A stretch of 64,000 nucleotides of DNA, from contig NC_088306.1 in assembly GCF_032854445.1 (NCBI RefSeq), positions 18,323,764-18,387,763 of the forward strand, in the 5' to 3' direction. Position numbers and translations under genes: made by a program. A model generated the notes under the pieces. It saw only the letters and a list, made by a program, of their open reading frames with translations, searched no databases and had not been told where the DNA came from. Numbering within the stretch: the first letter of the stretch is position 1; every line of letters begins with the position of its first letter. Shown here one piece after another: positions 60,901 through 64,000 of the stretch. The stretch is from Liolophura sinensis (Eukaryota > Mollusca > Polyplacophora > Chitonida > Chitonidae).

Positions 60901-63802
60901 ATGTCTACCTGTTAGCTCATGAGATGGGTAACTTTTGTCTCAAACGCCCTGACACACTGCGATGGCAAATGCATTTTCTATTCAATTGCTGCACGCTCAA
61001 AATTTTAGTCAAACCTAATGTCAGAGTCATCTTGGACTAGCTTGTAGCAGGCTTCTGCAAATCACCTTGCCCCTGCTCAGGACATACAGCTACATATAGC
61101 GCCGTAGGCTGTGTAATGTAAAGACCAGTTGTTTCAATCTTAGCACACGTTGGTAATGGAGAGAACAATAAATACATAACCATGGTGACAGCTCATCACT
61201 GTCTATTACACTCGTTTGAAATAACATTCCAAAGAGTGATAGGATCAAGTGGTAAAATGAACAGATATGATTTATTGTTGTAGTGAGATTTCAGCCAAAT
61301 TTGTAACTAGATCTACATGTGGAATGAAATAAGATCAAACACCTTGTATTGTGACAACAGCTGCATAACTGCCTTATTTACATAATTAAGATTTATCTAA
61401 TTAATTAGTTTATTTATTTGATCGGTGCTTTACGCCACACTCAAGAATATTTCACTTGTATGGTGGCAGCGTGTATCTAATTTAGTAAAAATAGTAGGAC
61501 TTTCGCAAATTTACTGTGCTAAGAAACTTGTAACTACCCGTCCTTACTTACCACCTGTTCCGTCCAGTAATAGAAGAGACAGGGGGTCTCCTGTGTGAAC
61601 TTCACTGGCTGTTGAATCTTCCGTCAACTGTTTCATGCCACTAGACTGGTAGCAAAACACAGAGAAAATACATGTGTCAATCAAAGCACACAGTAGATTG
61701 TTACTTCTTAATACTGTATTTGACAGATTAAAATGTTTTACCACAAACAGTAACTAATGTTAACAGCTTCTGCCATTCACTTTATTCTCACTTTAATTGT
61801 CTTTTCCTTTTTTCTTCCCTGTTTCTTTCAATGATTGAAAATACTTCCATACTCCTCACAGCACACATTTCAACGACTGTAAGTTTCAGATCCACTTCCA
61901 TACTCCTCACAGCACACATTTCAATGACTGTAAGTTTCAGATCCACTTCCATACTCCTCACAGCACACATTTCGACGACTGTAAGTTTCAGATCCACTTC
62001 CATACTCCTCACAGCACACTTTCAACGACTAAATTTTCAGCCCAACTTCCACACTCTTCATACCACAGTGTAACTAGATAATGCCACTTGTTCTAACTTC
62101 ACTGAGCGAATGGTTGAGTCTTGGTGACCAAAGGCAAATCAGTCACAATACCAGATATTATGAAGTTTTTTTTTTTTTTTTTTTTTTTTTGATTCGTGTT
62201 TTACGCCGTACTCAAGAATATTTCACTTATACGACGGCGGCCAGCATTATGGTGGGTGGAAACCGGGCAGAGCCCGGGGGAAACCCACGACCATCCGCAG
62301 GTTGCTGACAGACCTTCCCACTTACGGCCGGAGAGGAAGCCAGCATGAGCTGGACTTGAACTCACAGCGACCGCATTGGTGAGAGGCTTTTGGGTCATTA
62401 CGCTGCGCTAGCGCTTTAACCGACTGAGCCACGGAGGCCCCTATTATGAAGTTAACAATAAAGTTAAATCCTTTAGTACATCACTTACATGAACAGAAAC
62501 TTTTTGTTTCTTTGGACTTGTTGTTTGGTTTTCAGAGCTGTTGTCATGGAGCCTTTTCTGAGCATTGTGGGAAGGCATTATGTTGCGGGTGTCTTGAAAG
62601 TGATGATTCCCACAACCCCTTCCCCGACCTCGTCCAAAACCACGGTTGTGTTTTCCGAATTTTCTGCAAAAACCAAACAAAAGCAGTTTAGGAATGGCAT
62701 TTAGACAGAATATCGCTGAAGAATATCACAGTTGGAGAATGTTAAATAAGATGCAAAATTAAATCATGTCCAGAGAGACAGAAGGTACATGTACCACTTC
62801 CAAAATCCATTTTCTTCATTTTAGTTACAAACATTTTTTAGAAATGACAAGATATGGCCCTCTGATTATTTATTTTTTAATGTATTTGAATGTTTTGACT
62901 TCCACACTGACAGTCAGTTTTATGAGTGAAGGAAACAGGAGTATCTGGGTAAAGCAGTGAGAACTGACAATGTGATTCAGGAAGAAAGTTACAAAAACTT
63001 CCATTTATTCTCTGAAAGTCTGTATATTTACGAGGCCATGTTTATATTGTAGTAGATTTTTAGGTTGAGGTGATTTACAATACAAGTAAAAATCAGAGTA
63101 AAAAAGTTTACAAAAAGGCCCAGCAATATAGAAAATATTTTTCTTAGTCTTTGACTTGACACTAAGGCTGACTCAACATGAACTTACAAGTACATTTTAG
63201 AAATGCCTCGGATCCGCTGAACTTTGTGTGACTACAGCGAGTTACAACAATTTAACCTTGGACGACTTACCTCGGTTTATCTACCCTAAAACCTGAATGT
63301 GACTTGTGCAGTCAACACTCTAATTTACCTTACACTGTAGTTATTTCTTCACTTCATTTGATTGATGTTTTACGCCGTATTTATGAATATTTTCACTCAT
63401 GCGTCGGCGACCAGCATTATGGTAGCAGGTAACAAGGCAGAACCTAGGGGGAAACCCCACAACAAACCGCAGGTTGGGGGCAGACCTTCTCAAGTAGGAC
63501 CATAGCTGGCATTAGCATGAGACTAGAACTCACAGCGACTGCATTGCTCCTGGGTCATCATGCAGCACTAGCACACTAAGAACTATAAAACTGATTTTCA
63601 ACCCTCAGCACATCAAGGCTAATAGAATGTTTGTGGAATGCTTAGTGGTAAGTTGTACGCATGCCACAGACAATCAACATAAAGCTTGGATAATACAAAC
63701 TAATCTTACCCAAAAAACTTGTCCTGTAACACTTCTCCTCTGGCGATTTTCTCGGCTTTGTCAGCCTCTTTCTTAGCCACAGTTGCGGCTGTTGGGAAAT
63801 TC
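57781..63802 (-). CDS. NUFIP1: NUFIP1 (nuclear FMRP-interacting protein 1), last six exons
   Basis: Nuclear RNA-binding protein that helps assemble box C/D snoRNPs by bridging SNU13/15.5K and the R2TP machinery (family knowledge). Exons in gene order: 63802-63710, 62663-62489, 61645-61552, 60686-60507, 59200-59049, 57960-57781; phases agree, about 291 residues to TGA. The first exon holds the conserved NUFIP block NFPTAATVAKKEADKAEKIA then RGEVLQDKFFG. Then come an RGG-like stretch (GFGRGRGRGCG), an acidic serine-rich middle (GSDEEADK, GGLGSLMCSYGSDAENDEE), a basic stretch (HKRQRRKRGRKGKQ), and the C-terminal helix STLLEK-LLAPEIRHERNVILQ, then CVRYIVKNNFFELA. The zinc finger and N-terminus lie beyond the right edge. 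The exon at 60,507 is bracketed by unusual repeats. Confidence 0.93.
58070..58760. repeat. Minisatellite, 27-bp unit, about 25 copies
   Basis: The unit holds CAGGTGGATTAACAATGTAG then CCAGAAA, with variant types (TTATCAATG, TTCACAGTGAAG) recurring in blocks, which suggests block duplication. It lies in the last NUFIP1 intron. Confidence 0.95.
58830..59019. mobile_element. MITE-like element family E, copy 3
   Basis: GATTCCACAAAGCAGTTTTC at the left, and CAAATCAGCCATTGTAAAAT at the right, with CTTACATCTCATTTC-like interior. More diverged than copy 2. It ends 30 bp before the NUFIP1 exon at 59,049. Confidence 0.65.
59049..59200 (-). CDS. NUFIP1: NUFIP1 exon: basic segment
   Basis: Acceptor CTACTTTTAG, donor GTACAG. 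It encodes KAPGSDDDVVDAQDRAAG, NHKRQRRKRGRKGKQ and SQKSTLLEK. The Lys/Arg run could serve as a nuclear localisation signal (inference). Confidence 0.92.
59285..59452. repeat. Tandem repeat, 27-bp unit, 6 copies
   Basis: GATCGATCAATTCACTTTTA then ATGCCAT is repeated with variants. Confidence 0.9.
59452..59698 (-). mobile_element. V-SINE, near full length, diverged
   Basis: CATTTATTTATTTCATTGGG, GTACTCAAGAATATCACACT, GGAAGCCAGCATGAGTTGGA, then a worn head (GGCATGCTAACCACTCC). Confidence 0.82.
60128..60506 (-). repeat. Tandem repeat of an exon end plus 5' splice site (~55 bp, ~7 copies)
   Basis: On the gene strand each unit reads like the end of the adjacent exon (GGAAGGACACAAGCAACAGA then GAAG) followed by GTAACTTTACAGTATATTAC. 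Five intronic copies keep a GT at the donor position, and the two most distal in-register copies plus one other have lost it (ATAACT, ATATCT, GAAACA). Confidence 0.9.
60507..60686 (-). CDS. NUFIP1: NUFIP1 exon bracketed by splice-site repeats
   Basis: Acceptor CACATCAG, donor GTAACT, 180 nt. It encodes SDEEADKTEQVTRADRPISS, NPLAAGGLGSLMCSYGSDAE and TSGRTPAADK. LGSLMxSYGS is a NUFIP1 hallmark. Repeats on both sides reproduce its boundaries. Confidence 0.92.
60687..60905 (-). repeat. Degenerate tandem repeat containing acceptor-like motifs (~32 bp, ~7 copies)
   Basis: On the gene strand units read TTTGATCACATTTTRTCAGG then CT, matching the real acceptor region of the adjacent exon (TTTTGATCACATCAG then GCTCTG). 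Several copies end in CAG. Confidence 0.8.
61408..61471 (-). mobile_element. V-SINE tail fragment
   Basis: TTTATTTATTTGATCGGTGC, TACGCCACACTCAAGAATAT, TTCACTTGTATGGTGGCAG; only the last ~60 bp of the element remain. Confidence 0.8.
61552..61645 (-). CDS. NUFIP1: NUFIP1 exon: acidic/serine segment
   Basis: Acceptor TTTGCTACCAG. It encodes SSGMKQLTEDSTASEVHTGD then PLSLLLLDGTG. Two in-frame donors three bases apart (GTAAGT, giving the low end 61,552, and GTGGTA at 61,555) would differ by one Gly; the first is stronger. Confidence 0.85.
61840..62045. repeat. Minisatellite, 51-bp unit, 4 copies
   Basis: TTCCATACTCCTCACAGCAC, ACATTTCAACGACTGTAAG and TTTCAGATCCAC. Copies are nearly identical, so the array is young. 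Confidence 0.93.
62168..62441 (-). mobile_element. V-SINE, full length, youngest copy, 12-bp TSD
   Basis: It has a long poly(T) (poly(A) in element sense), an intact core (GGTGGGTGGAAACCGGGCAG, AGCCCGGGGGAAACCCACGA) and a near-perfect head (GCTAGCGCTTTAACCGACTG, AGCCACGGAGGCCCC). It is flanked by TATTATGAAGTT at 62,156-62,167 and 62,442-62,453. It lies in a NUFIP1 intron, sense to the gene, 35 bp from the donor of the exon at 62,489. Confidence 0.93.
62489..62663 (-). CDS. NUFIP1: NUFIP1 exon: Gly/Arg-rich segment
   Basis: Acceptor GTTTTGCAG, donor GTAAGT. KFGKHNRGFGRGRGRGCGNH then RLHDNSSENQTTSPKKQKV. The Arg-Gly repeats suggest RNA contact (inference). Confidence 0.9.
63354..63583 (-). mobile_element. 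V-SINE, diverged
   Basis: TTCATTTGATTGATGTTTTA, CGACCAGCATTATGGTAGCA, GGGGGAAACCCCACAACAAA, GAACTCACAGCGACTGCATT. Confidence 0.8.
63710..63802 (-). CDS. NUFIP1: NUFIP1 exon: conserved NUFIP block
   Basis: Acceptor TGACAG, donor GTAAGA, 93 nt. NFPTAATVAKKEADKAEKIA then RGEVLQDKFF matches the region that binds SNU13 in the human protein. Confidence 0.92.
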
Positions 63803-64000
63803 CTGTCAGCAAATGAAAAGTAGTTAGTTGTTCAGATTTTTGGGATTACCCCACATGACTATAAATTTCGTCCATGACTAGCCTCACTGTTTTTCCTGAT
63901 TCTGAAAGTGCGATTGATTTTAGAGAGGTGTTTTGAGGCTGGCTTGGAAAATGGGATGATATTCTACTGAAAAATTGTAAGCTATCACATTAAAAATAAT

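Overview
This is animal nuclear DNA. The genes are split into short exons with GT-AG introns, and the introns and spacers are packed with SINEs, MITE-like elements, minisatellites and microsatellites. The protein-coding exons match bilaterian families. The dominant SINE has a tRNA-derived head, a V-SINE-like core and an (AAAT)n tail, like the RUDI/V-SINE elements known from molluscs. The source is therefore most likely a lophotrochozoan, probably a mollusc; this is inferred from the repeats, and no species can be named. Layout: (1) 1-26,511, plus strand: the 3' two thirds of a FARP1/2-type gene (FERM, RhoGEF and two PH domains). Seventeen exons from 7,696 to 26,511 give about 658 residues covering linker, DH, PH1, linker, PH2 and stop. 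The FERM/FA exons lie off the left edge. A probable 3' UTR of about 5.7 kb runs to poly(A) signals near 32,150-32,180. (2) 32.2-38.9 kb: the spacer between convergent genes, with a large two-tier minisatellite (32.74-34.25 kb), two SINEs and two MITE-like elements. (3) 40,149-45,181, minus strand: TMEM254 (126 aa, four small exons), with a dead Tc1-like transposon in intron 1. (4) 47,630-51,318, minus strand: a complete NCBP2 (CBP20), the small subunit of the nuclear cap-binding complex (164 aa, four exons). (5) 51.4-57.7 kb: a repeat-rich spacer. (6) 57,781-63,802, minus strand: the last six exons of NUFIP1, a box C/D snoRNP assembly factor; its N-terminal exons lie off the right edge. The products act in different places: FARP in Rho-family GTPase signalling at the cortex, TMEM254 as a small membrane protein, NCBP2 in cap binding and RNA export or processing, NUFIP1 in snoRNP assembly. 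There is no operon-like logic; TMEM254, NCBP2 and NUFIP1 are simply head-to-tail on one strand, facing FARP. The most unusual structure is in NUFIP1: the exon at 60,507-60,686 is flanked on both sides by tandem repeats that look seeded by its own splice boundaries. They carry several extra donor-like and acceptor-like sites, including one donor whose use would add 18 codons in frame. Also notable are six copies of a ~210-bp terminal-inverted-repeat element, four further MITE-like families or singletons, nested SINE insertions with clean target-site duplications, and a minisatellite that may have grown from a tRNA-like T-arm. All exon boundaries were read by eye from reading frame, splice sites and remembered family sequences; no alignment or expression data were available.
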